Assembly: GCF_018873765.1 (NCBI RefSeq) | Contig: NC_057926.1 | Coordinates: 52,557,878 to 52,621,877, forward strand | DNA: 64,000 bases | Source: Telopea speciosissima | Taxonomy: Eukaryota > Streptophyta > Magnoliopsida > Proteales > Proteaceae | Direction of reading: 5' to 3' | Shown here: positions 38,331-50,565 of the stretch, one piece after another | Layout: the number at the start of each line of letters is the position of its first letter | How positions within the stretch are numbered: the first letter of the stretch is position 1 | The notes under the pieces: generated by a model | Databases searched by the model: none | What the model was told of the DNA's origin: nothing | The model's input: the letters and a program-made list of their open reading frames with translations, nothing else | Position numbers and translations under genes: made by a program

Positions 38331-39578
38331 TGTGTGTGTGTGTTAAGGAGATTGTTTTTAAAACATCCATGTGGGAAAACTTTACACTAAAATAATAGCA
38401 TTAAGAAATTTACTTGGTCCTGTTTTCTAGTATAGAAGCCCTTAGTTGATCCAAGAAGATAAAGTGTCAGACAAAAATATGCCACTACAGCATATAGGTT
38501 CCATTTGACAGGATTAGTTGCTAAGATACATTCGGAATCTAACTGAGAAGAGAAACTCAGTCAATACATCTCCAGAAAAATACCCTGAAATTGGACCTTC
38601 TGATTAATTGTAGGTTTTACTTTATAAGATAAAAAGGAAAATTAATATTCCATGCTACTTGCCAAATTATTGTCACACAGCACAATCACTTCTGAATTAT
38701 ATCATGAAAGATTGTAAAACTGATATGCTCTGAGACAGATTGCTCAAAAGCAAAATGGTGTCTCTCCTAAATTTGCTAAAAATGTTCCTGTTTTATTCTA
38801 ACATCCTAGAAAATTATACTTCAAAAGACAATAGTTTGAGCAGGAGGGGGCAAAACAGGGTTAACTGATAATCCTATGAGAATATCAATGACCATAATTG
38901 TGAACATTCTAGGACTACTAAAATTTAACTTTATACTTTCCTACTAAAGTGTACAAATGCTTTTTCTGGAAGGACATTTCATGAAAGACTACCCTGCCTA
39001 AAACAAAATTACAAAGAAATACATAAGTGAAGGCACATAAATAGACCAATGTATATGAAATTTCTCATGATTAAGGAACAAAAAGAGTTTTGAATACCAC
39101 AATCTCCAAATTCCAATTAATTCTCTAATCTCATGTCAATATTTAGCTTTATGTTTTAAGAATTTGTGAGATCCTCCAGCTAAAATAGCATCTGCCATCA
39201 CCATAGAAACGACATATATAATAGGTGAACTTTAAGGAGAGAGAGAGAGAGAGAGAGTCTTGAGGCTCACCTCATCCTTGTGCAAAATAATATGTACATG
39301 GAGGAAGGTATTGGACCCACTACTTGAAACTAAAGGTCCCACCCATATCTGCAGCAAAAACTATTACATAATTAAGGATTATGGAACTGCTAAAAAATAA
39401 AGTGCTAGAAACATTAAGCATTAGCTTGTAACATCACCTTGGAATGAACATCTCTAATATTCAACACAGACTCAACCTCTTCTTAAACGAAGAAAGTAGT
39501 CCATCAGATACAATCTAAAAATGCCCTAGGTCGGAATGCACTAGTTACTTCCACATTTCCAATTTTGCAGGTGAGAAA
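38331..39578. other. intergenic DNA downstream of the PPR gene
   Basis: Contains a GT run near 38325-38343 and a GA run at 39237-39257. No coding sequence seen. The 3' untranslated region of the PPR gene should lie at its right end. Confidence 0.4.
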
Positions 39579-41240
39579 CTACACATCTCCATTTATTGCA
39601 CCTCTTACAAGTAATCCTCTCCTTCTCATTTCGTCACGTAAATTATCAACTGCAGTTGTGTTGCTTTGTTCGAGGTAACCTCTGATCAGAACATCATAGA
39701 CTGCAGAGTCAGGATTGATGCCTCTTTTCAACATATCATCAAACATCTGTTTTGCCTCAATCATGAGCCCTTTATTAGCCAAGCCCCAAATAATGGAACT
39801 AAAAGTGAACAGATCTGGGTCAGTGCCCCCACGAACCATGGCGTTCTTCACCCTAAATGCCTCTACCAAATTCCCTTGCTTGCAGAGCTCAGAAATCCAA
39901 GAAGTGTAAGTATATTTATCTGGAAGGAAACCTGCCTCCTGCATCTCCCTAAACAACATCTCAGCTTCATGTAAATTACCTTCCTTGCACAATCCATCAA
40001 TGAGCACAGTGTATGCAATTTCGTTTGCCTTTGATTTGCAGAAATAGCCTCTCGCCTCTTGCAAAAGCCCATTCTTGCAGAGCCCATCCATCAATGTTGA
40101 GATAGTTACCACATCAGCCTCAAACCCTCTAGCCAACATTTCCCTGTACACATCCAAAGCTGCTTTCATGTTCTTAGTTTTGAAATGGGCATCTATAAGA
40201 GTGGTAAAAATCTTCTTGTCTGGTTTCAGTCCCCTCCTCTCTATCTCTTCCATGGTCTTCTTTGCACTATCCAGATGACCTTTACTGCATAAGCCCCAAA
40301 TAACTGCCCCATACGCCGCTATATCGAGTCTGATCCCTTGGTTATGCATGCAGGTCAGATAATTCATGGCTGAATCCATATTCCCTGTCTTAAAGTGGCC
40401 ATCTATCATTGAAGTGTAAACCACTGGATTGGGTTCAACCCCATCCTCCAACATTTTCTTGAACAAATAGTCAGCTCTTTCACACATATCTTGCTTACAA
40501 AGACAATCAATTAAGGCAGTGTAAGTAACAACATTAGGAGAGAGTGCAGACTTCAACATTTTACCATACAACTTAAAAGCAACTGCCAGATTACCAGCCT
40601 TGCAATATCCATCAATTAAACAAGTAAAAGTCACTAAATTGGGAGGCATTCCGGCACTCATCATATCTCTAAACACCGCATACCCCATATTCAAATTCCC
40701 CATTTTACAGAACATATCAATAATTGTACTATAGGTAACCACATTTGGCAAGTAAAATTTCCACATCAAACCAAGATACACCAAAGCTTCTCTTTTCATT
40801 CCATGCTTACAGAACCCATTAATCAAAATATTAAACGTAATTAGATCAGGCTTACATTCGCCACCACGAATCCGATTCATAAGCAAAGAAGCTCCAAGCA
40901 AATTCCCAACCCGACAATACCCATCCATCAAAGAGTTATAACTGACAATATCAGGCCTACAACGGATTCTAAACATCCATTTCAAGAAATCTTCAGCCGA
41001 TTGCAGATTACCTAACTTACAGAAAACCCCAATAACGGAATTGCAGGAAGAGAGGTGAGGACGGTACCCTCTAGAGACCAAATCTAACAAGATCTTCAGC
41101 GAGAGATCACCGCAGGTGGAGGCGATAAGCTGGTGGAGTAACTTGTTGCAGGTCCATGAATCTGGAAATTTGTTGCTTCTTCGTAGTTGAGCAAAGAATT
41201 CCAGGGCTTTCCTGGTTACGGCCATTAATCCAGAACCCAT
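39579..41240 (-). CDS. P-class pentatricopeptide repeat (PPR) protein, 553 aa
   Basis: This is an intronless frame, as is usual for the family. From about residue 29 to the end it is a string of about fifteen 35-residue PPR motifs, for example VVTYTALIDCLCKQDMCERA and KIFTTLIDAHFKTKNMKAAL; one motif (around VVTISTLMDGLCKNG) is short. There are no E, DYW or SMR domains, so it is P-class. Such proteins bind single-stranded RNA in mitochondria or plastids and act in RNA stability, splicing or translation. The short N-terminus (MGSGLMAVTRKAL) is basic and could be a targeting signal, but this is weak. An in-frame TGA lies a few codons upstream of the chosen ATG, which supports this start. The RNA target cannot be read from sequence alone by eye. 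Confidence 0.92.
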   Translation of the reverse strand: MGSGLMAVTRKALEFFAQLRRSNKFPDSWTCNKLLHQLIASTCGDLSLKILLDLVSRGYRPHLSSCNSVIGVFCKLGNLQSAEDFLKWMFRIRCRPDIVSYNSLMDGYCRVGNLLGASLLMNRIRGGECKPDLITFNILINGFCKHGMKREALVYLGLMWKFYLPNVVTYSTIIDMFCKMGNLNMGYAVFRDMMSAGMPPNLVTFTCLIDGYCKAGNLAVAFKLYGKMLKSALSPNVVTYTALIDCLCKQDMCERADYLFKKMLEDGVEPNPVVYTSMIDGHFKTGNMDSAMNYLTCMHNQGIRLDIAAYGAVIWGLCSKGHLDSAKKTMEEIERRGLKPDKKIFTTLIDAHFKTKNMKAALDVYREMLARGFEADVVTISTLMDGLCKNGLLQEARGYFCKSKANEIAYTVLIDGLCKEGNLHEAEMLFREMQEAGFLPDKYTYTSWISELCKQGNLVEAFRVKNAMVRGGTDPDLFTFSSIIWGLANKGLMIEAKQMFDDMLKRGINPDSAVYDVLIRGYLEQSNTTAVDNLRDEMRRRGLLVRGAINGDV

Positions 41241-41692
41241 GCATCTTCTCTGTCCAGGATTTCAACTGAGATAGTACTTTCGGAAAAACTAATGATCGAA
41301 AGAAAATGTGAAGAGTGAAAAGAATCGAATATTAGATGAACTCATAGGAAATATTGAACATTAGCACGAAAGAGAAGTAAAGTGGAGAAGTGAAGAACGG
41401 TCTAGCCACTCCTCGCCTGGCGCCAAATTACAAAAAACGGACTTAGGGTTTTAGTTTGTCAAGTACGAGAATAAGACCGAAATATAACATCAAGTCGTCG
41501 AAAGCCGATGATTTATATCCTTGGGATGCCTATCCAAGCGCTGATACAGAACGACCAAAGCCCCTCACTCTCCCCTCTGTTTGGGTTCCGAGGTAAACCG
41601 TAAACGGATCAAATACGGATTCTTACATGGATACGAACATGCATTGGATACGGATTTTCAACTACATATTTACATCACTATTAGAACAATTT

Positions 41693-41868
41693 GGATCCTC
41701 TACTGTCGAGCTGTTCAGCAGGATTGTACTGATGAGACACAGCAAGACAAGGAATGACCGCCTTACCCCTGCCCGAGCGCTTTGCCCAAGTGGGGCTAAG
41801 GCGGTCATTTCTCACCTTGCTATGTCTCGACAGCACGGTCTTGCTGGGCGGCTCGATAATAGAGGATC
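41693..41868. mobile_element. foldback MITE near the 5' side of the PPR gene
   Basis: The block is palindromic. GATCCTCTACTGTCGAGCTG at the left is matched on the reverse strand by GATCCTCTATTATCGAGCCG at the right, and GAATGACCGCC is matched by GGCGGTCATTTC in the middle. It interrupts a repeat containing GGATACGGATTTTC. Confidence 0.7.
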
Positions 41869-42810
41869 AGGATCCCTAATAGAAACAGAATAGTAGAATC
41901 ATGAGTCCGGGTCTGGACTCTGGAGAAAGTGGCATTGTGGCCTCAATGTCTACATTTGAGTTCAGAAAATTGGAGAAGTTGAGAAATGCAGAGGTTGATG
42001 TTTTTTTTTGTTTTTGGATAGATAGCTAGGGTTGATGTTGAAGTGCCATAATTGAAATTACATAGATGTCGTCATGAATTTATTTTTTATTTAATTACTT
42101 TTAATGTATAGTGAATTGATAAGGGTATTTTAGTTTTATAGATTATTATTTAATCATATTTATAATTGGATATAAACTGATAAAATAATATCTTCTTCTC
42201 TTTTTTTTTGGTAGAAGTAGAAAAATAATATCGGGTTTGAAATTAAATTTTGAACGGATTTGGTAAGTTTTTGGAAATCGATTTTTTGAATACATATTCT
42301 CTAAATGGATACAAACAATAATTTTTTTTCCAATAATAAATGTATTAAATGAATGACATTAAGACTAGTTTTAGGTATTCACCCAAAAAAAAAAAAAGAC
42401 TGGTTTTAGGTTTAATAAAATAAATCTAAAAGAAATTCTAAGAGAGAAAGTGAGATGAATTAGCGGGAAATCCTATTAGCTCTTTTAGGGTTTATATGGG
42501 GTAATTTGGGAAATTTGTATCTTTTGATTTTCCTATAAATTATTGCGACAAGGGGTTATTAGGGTTGCTGAGAATTCTTTGTAAACACGAAGAGACAAAG
42601 AAGAAAACTTGTAACCCTTTTTCTTTCTTTTTTTCGGTAAGAACTTGTAACCATTTTTCCATTGCTAGTAAAAACTGTTCTATATCTTTTATCGACGTAA
42701 ACTTGTAACCTTCTCTCCATTGTGGCACTAGACATCTTATCGAACCATATAAATCAATGTGTGTGATTATTTTTTTCTTTATGTTTATCATGTCTTTTGA
42801 ATTGTAAATA
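41869..42810. other. intergenic DNA, no gene seen
   Basis: AT-rich and low in complexity in places. The stretch near 42230-42310 resumes the repeat interrupted by the foldback element at 41693. Confidence 0.35.
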
Positions 42811-42995
42811 GGTTTTTTTTTTTTTGAGAAAAAGGAGAAAAAAGAAGATGTTACATTAATAAAGGAAAGAATATAGATATTTACAGCATAAAGAATTTCT
42901 TCCCATTGACGCCGTCCTGTATCAAACCGGTAAGAGCCTCTAGGAGATTGTCTATATACAAATGAACTTCCTAGCATAAATGTAAAAATCAACCT
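42811..42995 (-). mobile_element. possible A-tailed retrocopy fragment
   Basis: On the minus strand an open frame (RFDTGRRQWEEILYAVN) leads into a run of about 15 A. The arrangement resembles the 3' ends of the LINE relics at 33475 and 51555, but the fragment is too short to assign. Confidence 0.3.
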
Positions 42996-43202
42996 GGTAA
43001 ATATGTTTCAGTTTATACACCTTTAATTATCAATGTGATGAGAGGATGTTTGGTGATGAAGTTCACATTGCCCTTTGGAGACCAACCTTCTATATTTTTT
43101 TTGTGCTAGGCCCTACACCAGGGGCAGACAAGAACCTTCTTGGGGCCAAACAATGATCCACAAGGGGGCCAAAAAGGGGCCCATGCATTGGGCCACGCTT
43201 AT

Positions 43203-43352
43203 TACTATACTACTATATTATTATTATTATTACTATTTCAAGAAAAGTGAGGTGGGGGGGGGTAAGATCGAGGGTCGAACTCTCGACCTTCCCTAGACTT
43301 ACTCTAGACTCAACTGTCTAGCCACCTGCCACTGAACTAGAAACTCATCCCC
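43203..43352 (-). mobile_element. tRNA-derived SINE
   Basis: On the minus strand the head has A-box-like CTAGTTCAGTGGCAG and B-box-like GAGTTCGACCCTC about 50 nt apart. It is followed by a short body and a tail of AAT repeats (43206-43232 on the plus strand). No target duplication was confirmed. Confidence 0.6.
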
Positions 43353-44027
43353 TGAGACCAACCTTTAGAGAAATAAACCAAGAATTCATTACTTAGGGAG
43401 GTTGCTATCATCAAGATCAAGTAGTCAAGTAATAGTCCCCTAGAGAGTTAATCCATAATTACATGCAAATGTAAACTTCCTCATTAATTAGAAAGGCAAT
43501 AGGTCCCAAATCAACATTTTTTTGTTCCCTTCAACCATGAGCTCTTAAAATTAAGAAGGTGATATGTCAAGTATCAATGTCAAATCATGTCTTCAAAGGT
43601 CTCTCCATGGGGTTAGGGACCCAACATTTGTTTGTTAGTTCCCAAACAAGTAATACACCAAGTCAAAGTGAATGAATTATTTGATCCATCTTTAGCTTAT
43701 GGAGTACCTATCTTATATATATATTGCAGTAGTTAATTAAGTTAAAATAAGGTTTCTAAGTGAGATCATATGAGTAATGTAATTTAGAAAAGTCTTGTAT
43801 TTCTAGTCTTTGAAGTGCATCTTACACATAGCATGACTGTGGTTAAGGTTTAAGACATTTTAGATTAGTGATGGTGAGGCCCAAGTCATGCTAATTGTTG
43901 AGCCCAGGCCAAAGTAGGCCCAAAAGAAAGGGATTCATATTGCTATCCAATATCCATGGCCAAGTCCTATCCATGATGCCTTCAAGTAGGTCTTAGACCG
44001 GGAAAGAATTTGTGGGCTGTGATAGGA

Positions 44028-44188
44028 CGAATTTTTATCCTCTCCTATTATAGCACGGTGTTGTACTGCATCGTGCAGTGGCTACAGAGACCATGTGCAC
44101 CATGTGGGGCTCGTTGTGCCACATGGCCTCTGCAGCACCGCACGATTCAGTACAGCACCGTGCTGTAACAGGAGAGGATAACGATTCG
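44028..44188. mobile_element. foldback MITE with 8-10 bp target duplication
   Basis: TGATAGGA flanks both sides (44020-44027 and 44189-44196; the repeat can be read as up to 10 bp). The ends are CGAATTTTTATCCTCTCC and, on the reverse strand, CGAATCGTTATCCTCTCC. The arms continue through AGCACGGTG and TGTACTG, so the RNA would fold into one long hairpin. The duplication length suggests a hAT or Mutator relative. Confidence 0.8.
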
Positions 44189-44649
44189 TGATAGGACACT
44201 ATGTTGAGCCAAAAACTGCATAGCCTAGACACTAAACCGGTCCGAACTGTGTAAGAACCAAATTTCAAAATCGAATAAGAATCAACATCGAACAGAACCG
44301 AGCATGTTCGACTTGAATACGAATTTCAGAATCAATTTGATTCTGGTCACACCAAGACTATTTGGCCCATATCCAGGCTGATTGACATCATAAGTAATGA
44401 TACATTTTTTAGGGACAATTTCCTAGATATGTTAAATTAAAACAATAATTACAAAACAAGTAGGTTTATACAAAAAGTAGGTGTAAAACAAAGTAATCCT
44501 ATGTGTTTGTAATTAATTTTCTTAACTAAGTAGATGTAGGTCATTTTTCTTTATTTTTTTTAAAAATTAGTAGTAATAATACGGTAAGATGAAAATGAGG
44601 GGGTATTTTAGAAACTTTGTCCTATAAAGAAAGTAATTAGTGTTTGGGA

Positions 44650-44712
44650 AAAAGAACGCTACCTGGTCGTGTAGCTCCAACGCTCAAACACGAGCGTGCA
44701 GAAGTACCATCT
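44650..44712. repeat. half of a GC-rich foldback element
   Basis: AAGAACGCTACCTGGTCGTG is one terminal arm of the family seen at 12819 and 49188. The opposite arm is missing. Confidence 0.5.
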
Positions 44713-45065
44713 TACCCTCCATGAAATAAAAATGCATCTATGTTGATGCCTTTGTGTGTGCTCTCATTGGCCCTCACGTAGGAGGGCAACGATATCTTTG
44801 CCCTTAATGTTTTTTTTATCTATAGATTGGTTTGGACTCCAAACCATTATGTCCCATCTTTGATTAACTAAGAACTTTTATCATTTTTTAAAGTAAAATT
44901 TTATGTACAGTCGTGCCTACAACCATTGGATTGGGGAAGAGAGAGAGAGAGAGAGGAAGCTATGTTATTACACTTCTGCCCCTCCACCCCACTTCCATCC
45001 TACAATTGAAAGGCACAATTGTATACGTGCATGGTTGTGCATAAAAACTGGGCCAATTTTTTTTT

Positions 45066-45245
45066 GGATCGAGTTTCCCTCCATCACAGTGAAAGGGATC
45101 CCATCCACCGAGGGGTGGGAGAAGATGAGAATGGGTATTAAGAGGATATTTTGAAACATACAAAAATCCTAGAAGGGGTTTGTTAACCCTAGGATGGTGG
45201 GTGAACCGTCGTCTATGGATGGAGAAAAACTTTATCCTTTTTTTA
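45066..45245. repeat. MITE-like repeat, copy a
   Basis: Contains GAGTTTCCCTCCATC, GGGATCCCATCCACCGAGGG and GGATGGAGAAAAACTTTATC, all of which recur in the same order at 48787-48945. The ends are roughly inverted, which suggests a non-autonomous DNA element. Confidence 0.55.
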
Positions 45246-46709
45246 TTAAAAAATCATTTTCATATTTTTCTGATTGATGTTTGAAATCACATGAAACAAC
45301 AGTCTAAGAAAATGTGAAAATTTTTCTACTCCAAACTTCCAAAGTACACCCAATATTCTAGAGTCATTATTACACCTTTATTGAATTTCGAAAATACCCC
45401 TTATTTTTTAATATCCATTTCATCACAATGATGGACTGGGGTGTGAGATTCCTTCCACACCCATGGTGTAGTGGAACTCAATACCTAACAAATAAATTGA
45501 AAAGGATATGAATTGAATGTTGTATTGAAGCCAAGCTAATCAAGGTTTAAAAGAGCTAAAAAAGGGACATGGGATTGGTCTTCATCGATTTTGATTCGAA
45601 GTTTCACAAAATCAGTTAGAATTGACCAGACTCAACTTGACTTAGCTTAACTAGCTCAAACTCAATATGCATTTCCGAGTCGAATCAGCTTATTCACCCG
45701 ATTCTGATCCGAGTTTTAAAAGCATGAGACCCATCAAAAGCAAGCACTATTTGAGCAAATAAACCTATGTTAAGAGTATGAGGTTATTTTGTGCAAGGAT
45801 GTAACCGGTATTCTTGTGTTGAGAACTAGTTAATTATTTTTGTGGGTCTAGTATGGGAGTGAGACATGGTCTACTAGAGTGTGTGAATGATAATGTTCTC
45901 ATCTTGGGTTGGGGTAAGACAGGTATGTCCCCCCCTCCCTTTGTATTCCTTACCAGTTGAAGAAGGTTTCAACTTTAAAGAAGAAGCAATGTATAGTAAA
46001 CTGTAAGAAACATGATGTGCACAGAGTAAGAAGCACATGCAAGGGTCAAGAATTAGGGCCCCCAACCTTTCTTTTCCCTCATTGTTCCTTGGAAGGAATC
46101 CCATCTCTGTTAGTTCTCACCACAAGACTTGAAGAAGTGAAAGAAGCAAGCAAACAGCAAGCAAGTCAAAAATGCTTTATTTGTATTGAGAATTAATCTT
46201 TCATGGGCTCAAACGAATCTATACATGATGGGTTGGCTTCAAAAGCCCCCACTTAGCCGTTGGAAAAGATACGTTACTTAACAAAGATGATAAGGAAGGT
46301 AGGCAAGGAAAAGGGATTTTCAAATGGTCCCCGGCCAATACATGTAAGCTAGCTAGCTAGCCAAACTGTTTTAAAGGTGTGTATAGGTATTATTATGAAA
46401 GAGTCATTTCCATACCAATAAAGCACAGAAAAAGAAAAGAGATAGTGATGGGTTTGGTGAACTAAGCTTTTATCTTAGATTTTTATGGACTCAATTGTCA
46501 TACCAAAACAGACATGTATCCCTTTATATGTTCACCATCAGACAGATTTTGGCTTGGAAAAAAAAGTGAGACCAAAACTGCATGTGCTCCTCCCTTTTCC
46601 TCCTTATCCATCTACTATGTTTTTTAGGATTCTTTAAGGGAGAGTAAAGTTGCCTATCCCACAAAGTACAAGCCTTCTCTCCCTCTCTTTCTCTCACCTA
46701 TACATGATT

Positions 46710-47110
46710 TTAGGTATTGTTTTGGTTTGGTACCTATATATCTTGATCAGTATCAATTTGTATTGAAGTATCAAATGATTTTGTCCTAAAAAATAATCAT
46801 ACCATACTTTTTGGATTAAGGATATTTTTGGTATTTTATATCCGTGTTAGTTTTCGGTATCAGTATCGATCGATACCAAACCGATACCTAAAACATGTCA
46901 ATGATGGTTTTAGGTATTGGTTTTTTGTTTGGTATCGATATCGGAACCAACCCTAACCAGTATTCATCTATATCAACGTATCAAACGATTATGCCCTAAA
47001 AAAATACTGATACCATACCCATTGGATTAAGGGTATTTCGATATTTTGCATCCATGTCAGTGATCGATATCAGAACGGCATCAATATTAGTGTCCACCGA
47101 TATCTATACG
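46710..47110. repeat. two-unit tandem repeat of about 200 bp rich in GATATCGATAC-like motifs
   Basis: A unit beginning TTAGGTATTGTTTTGGTTTG recurs about 200 bp later as TTAGGTATTGGTTTTTTGTT. Both include AAACGATT or AAATGATT, then TTGGATTAAGG and a GGTATCGATATC-type block. The copies have diverged. Confidence 0.55.
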
Positions 47111-47995
47111 TATCAGCCGATATTAAAAAATCACTTTTCGATAATTAAAAAAAATCCACTTTTTAGTTTATCGCTTGATCCGTATCAATATTAGACTCTG
47201 CGATACCGATACAAATCAGCCGATACTATACCGATATTAAGAACTACTCATAACCCGAAAACTTGATTAGCATCAACACCCTGTCTTGCACCCAATTTGG
47301 TCCACACTAATCCCTTAATGATGCTTTGACAGAAAATGTTGATGCATTCCTAAAGGTATATATGGAATTTTAGCTTTCAAAAGGGTTGCACATAATAAGA
47401 ACCAATAGTGCAAATTGCATATAAAATCATGAGTAATAGTTATCCCACCTTACAGTGGACCCTGTTCTGATACATGGATGGGTTCCAATTTTAGGTAGAT
47501 ACATTCTTGTAATCCTATCAATGCTTGATGTGAACAATCTTTTTGAGTAGGGCATATTCAATAATGGTTCCTTATCATTCTTTTGTGTGTCAGCTTACCT
47601 AGCAGTCAAATTTGTTGTACTAATAAGCCTCATCCTCAGATTCATGTATTAAATTACAACCATATATATGAACTCTTGATGCATGGCAAAATAGAACTAA
47701 TCATTTAAAAAAATATATTTTTTATTAACACCCTTCAAGGTGTCAAATAATTTGCTTTAAGCAAGCAGTCTGTGGGAGTGTGTGCACCAATAAGGGTGAC
47801 GGAAGGGCTTCGTAAACACCGAAGGGCAAAGAATCCATTTTATGTGAGTAAGAGAGAGATAGAAGGAGAGGGTCCTAGTGTACCCTCCGTCATCAGCTGA
47901 GATATACTTTTTCAAATATCATTTTAGGGAAAGGTTTTTTTAACAAGTGGGATCGCCTATGTCTCTCACAAATATCTTTCTATTAATTTTTTGGG

Positions 47996-48132
47996 TCGAT
48001 GTTCTCTATGCTACAATGCAGGTTGTGCCCAGACACATGGGAGCCGCATTTACGCCATTCAGGAGCGAGGCAATCATTTTGCCCACCCCTATGTGTTTGG
48101 GCACACCCTGCGTTCCAGGCACAAAGAACATT
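47996..48132. mobile_element. GC-rich foldback element
   Basis: It begins GATGTTCTCTATGC and ends ACAAAGAACATTGACC. Inside, TGTGCCCAGACACATGGG is paired with CCCTATGTGTTTGGGCACA on the same strand. It has the same layout as 50566-50730. Confidence 0.65.
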
Positions 48133-48786
48133 GACCTAATTTAAAAATTTTTCTCTCCTTAAAAATAAATAAAAAAATCATGCAAGGAGATGTATTGCTA
48201 TGGCTATGAGCCACTTCTCCCATAGGTATTGAGACAAAATTACAAGAGAATAAGAAAAAAAATTTAAAAAAACCAGCATTAAGCATATAGTTTTGAGCGA
48301 AGAAGGTTTAAAGCTAGAAGTGTACTTTGCTGGTTATTGAGTGTTAATTAATGGTGTTGGCCAACAAAAATTAGGGATTTTTGCTTCAAATTATAGACCT
48401 ATTTCCGTTGCTATGATGTAATAGATTGTTTTGTTAGAACAATTGGGTTATTTAAGAGACCAATTTACTGTTATCATAATGAAAATAATCAGATTTTTCG
48501 CATTCTAATTAAGAATATAATTGCCTTTCATTTTCAGTTTGGTTTAAGCTCACTTGTAATTTTTAAATCAACTTTCCCAAGGTTAGAATGAATCAAACAA
48601 ATTTGGAGATTTCTATCTCTATCAATCCTTTTCTCAGAGCTCTGGCCAACTTTATTTTGATTTTTAAAGTATCCCATCTATTAATCCTTCTCTAATTTGA
48701 ATTTAGGTTGGGCATTAATTAGCAGTTTGCCTAGTTAAGCACAACTCTTCTATATGCAGCTCAATAATATTTTTTCACAATTTTCA

Positions 48787-48945
48787 AAGGTCCGAGTTTG
48801 CCTCCACCCACGGTAAATGGGATCCCACTCACCGAGGGACGAGAGAGGGCAGGAATGGGTATCAGGGTATTTTAGAAAATACCAAAACCCTAAGAGGGGT
48901 TTGTGAACTGTTCTCTATGGGTGGAGAAAAATTTTGTCCATTTTC
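48787..48945. repeat. MITE-like repeat, copy b
   Basis: Shares GAGTTTGCCTCCACC, GGGATCCCACTCACCGAGGG and GGGTGGAGAAAAATTTTGTC with 45066-45245, in the same orientation. Confidence 0.55.
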
Positions 48946-49187
48946 AATTAGAGCACTAAGAATTTATCTTTTCTTTGGAGAATATCTATGGTGATTTTAT
49001 CACAAGAATGGATGTAGGTGGATCCATATGATAGAGAATTTTACAATTATGTCACATGTCAAATTTCAACTTAAAATAAGCATGAAAGTGGTAAAAAAAA
49101 AATGTTAGAAGTTTGAAAATCACAACATTTTCATAAATTCTCAATTATTCCATAAATTATTCATTTCGTACATTTAGGTATAGGCAA

Positions 49188-49326
49188 AGAGAACGTTACT
49201 TGGACATGTGCGGTACGCTGCCCCTGCGTCCAGACACAAGGGCGAGCAAAATGACCGTCGTCGCCCACCGCTGTGTTTGAGCGCAGGTGCAGTGCACCAC
49301 ACGTGCCTAGGTAATGTTCTTCTCCC
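49188..49326. mobile_element. GC-rich foldback element
   Basis: The left arm reads GAGAACGTTACTTGGACATG and the right arm, on the reverse strand, reads GAACATTACCTAGGCACGTG. The middle holds CAAAATGACCGTCG. It is closest to 12819-12998. Confidence 0.7.
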
Positions 49327-49439
49327 ATTAGTATGATATGAATTTTGGAAAAATCTAAATTCGGTAATTGAGAAGCTAGCATTTTATGAAAAGTAGGGAC
49401 CACACACGCACAATAGCCAATAAGAGTGCGCTCTGGCAT

Positions 49440-49555
49440 CTTGGGGGATGGAATTTTTGCCTTTCATGGGCGGTGGGGAATTCAGTTCCCCCCCCCCACT
49501 GTGTCTGGGCGTGGTCGGCCCCTATGTCAATGTGTCTCCCATAGAAAACTTTTCT
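49440..49555. repeat. GC-rich foldback element, degraded
   Basis: Contains TTGCCTTTCATGGGCGGTGG and GTGTCTGGGCGTGGTCGGCC, which are core phrases of the family. A C-run at 49490-49498 and missing ends make its borders unclear. Confidence 0.4.
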
Positions 49556-49779
49556 CCATCTATTTTATACCGTTTGAGGGTAAAACTTAGTTGTCTAATC
49601 TACCTTAAATTTATCAAAAGAATAGCCTTTGCTATAAATTGTGGGAGAGTTACTTAAAACTTAGAGGAACATAAAATAGCTTATATTGAAAAAATATTGG
49701 ACAATCCTAAATCATAATGTATGTTCAATATGAAATTATGAAGTACATGGCCATACAATCCAAAGGATAACTTTTTTGG

Positions 49780-49955
49780 GTGAGAGAACGCTCCCTAGGA
49801 CTCTAGGGCCTGCACATGCACGTTGACCAATGGAAACGCATGTGAAACCATTAATCTAGGAGGGATTTCTGCCTTTCCGTGGGGGCAGCACAATGTTGTG
49901 TCTAAGCATAAGAGCCACACTGGCCACACGACTAGGTAACGTTCTTTTTCCCAAA
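49780..49955. mobile_element. GC-rich foldback element
   Basis: It starts GAGAGAACGCTCCCTAGGAC, ends GACTAGGTAACGTTCTTTTT, and carries TTTCTGCCTTTCCGTGGGGG inside. Confidence 0.6.
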
Positions 49956-50177
49956 TATTTTTTTTTTATAAGAAACCGAACATGCAGCTGTTGATCTTAA
50001 CATTTACTTCCACCATCAATCATATGAAACTTTAAGGGCTTCTATCTAATTGTCTCCATTACATGGAATAAAATAATTCACACACACATATCCTACCAAT
50101 TGGCATGGGGTTGCTTACATCAACATGATACACTTATCATAATTAGGCTAAATTGTTCTTCTATTAAAATATATATG

Positions 50178-50350
50178 GGAAGAGGGTTTATGTGGGAAGC
50201 GTGGCACCTATGCCTATACACATGGGGCGAAATGGCCGCCCCACCCCCACTAAATGCAAAAGGATGGCCTTATTGATGATTCTGCATGCACTCCCATTGA
50301 CCCTCACACACATGCAGAGGCCACGATTCCCCACAGAAAACACTTCTCCC
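50178..50350. mobile_element. GC-rich foldback element
   Basis: Contains ACACATGGGGCGAAATGGCC and a later ACACATGCAGAGGCCACGA, and closes with GAAAACACTTCTCCC. The arms are more diverged than in other members. Confidence 0.5.
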
Positions 50351-50565
50351 AATATATATATCATTCAAGATTCTGATTAACTATTCTTCCAGACCTCAAC
50401 ATGTTCTTTTAATCCTTTTTGCTAGCAGGGAATAACTATTCTCACTAGTATTCCAATTCTTCATTGATGTATCTATCAAAGATTAGATCATCTTATTTGT
50501 CTTTTTCTCATTTTTTACCTACTTCTATTGTTTTTCTCATATGCAATCATAATTAATTTGAGGGG

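Noticed and set aside
37972..38395. Open frames on both strands around 38.2 kb
   Set aside because: They fall in a repeat that has relatives at 53.1 and 61.7 kb, and the frame is not kept in those copies.
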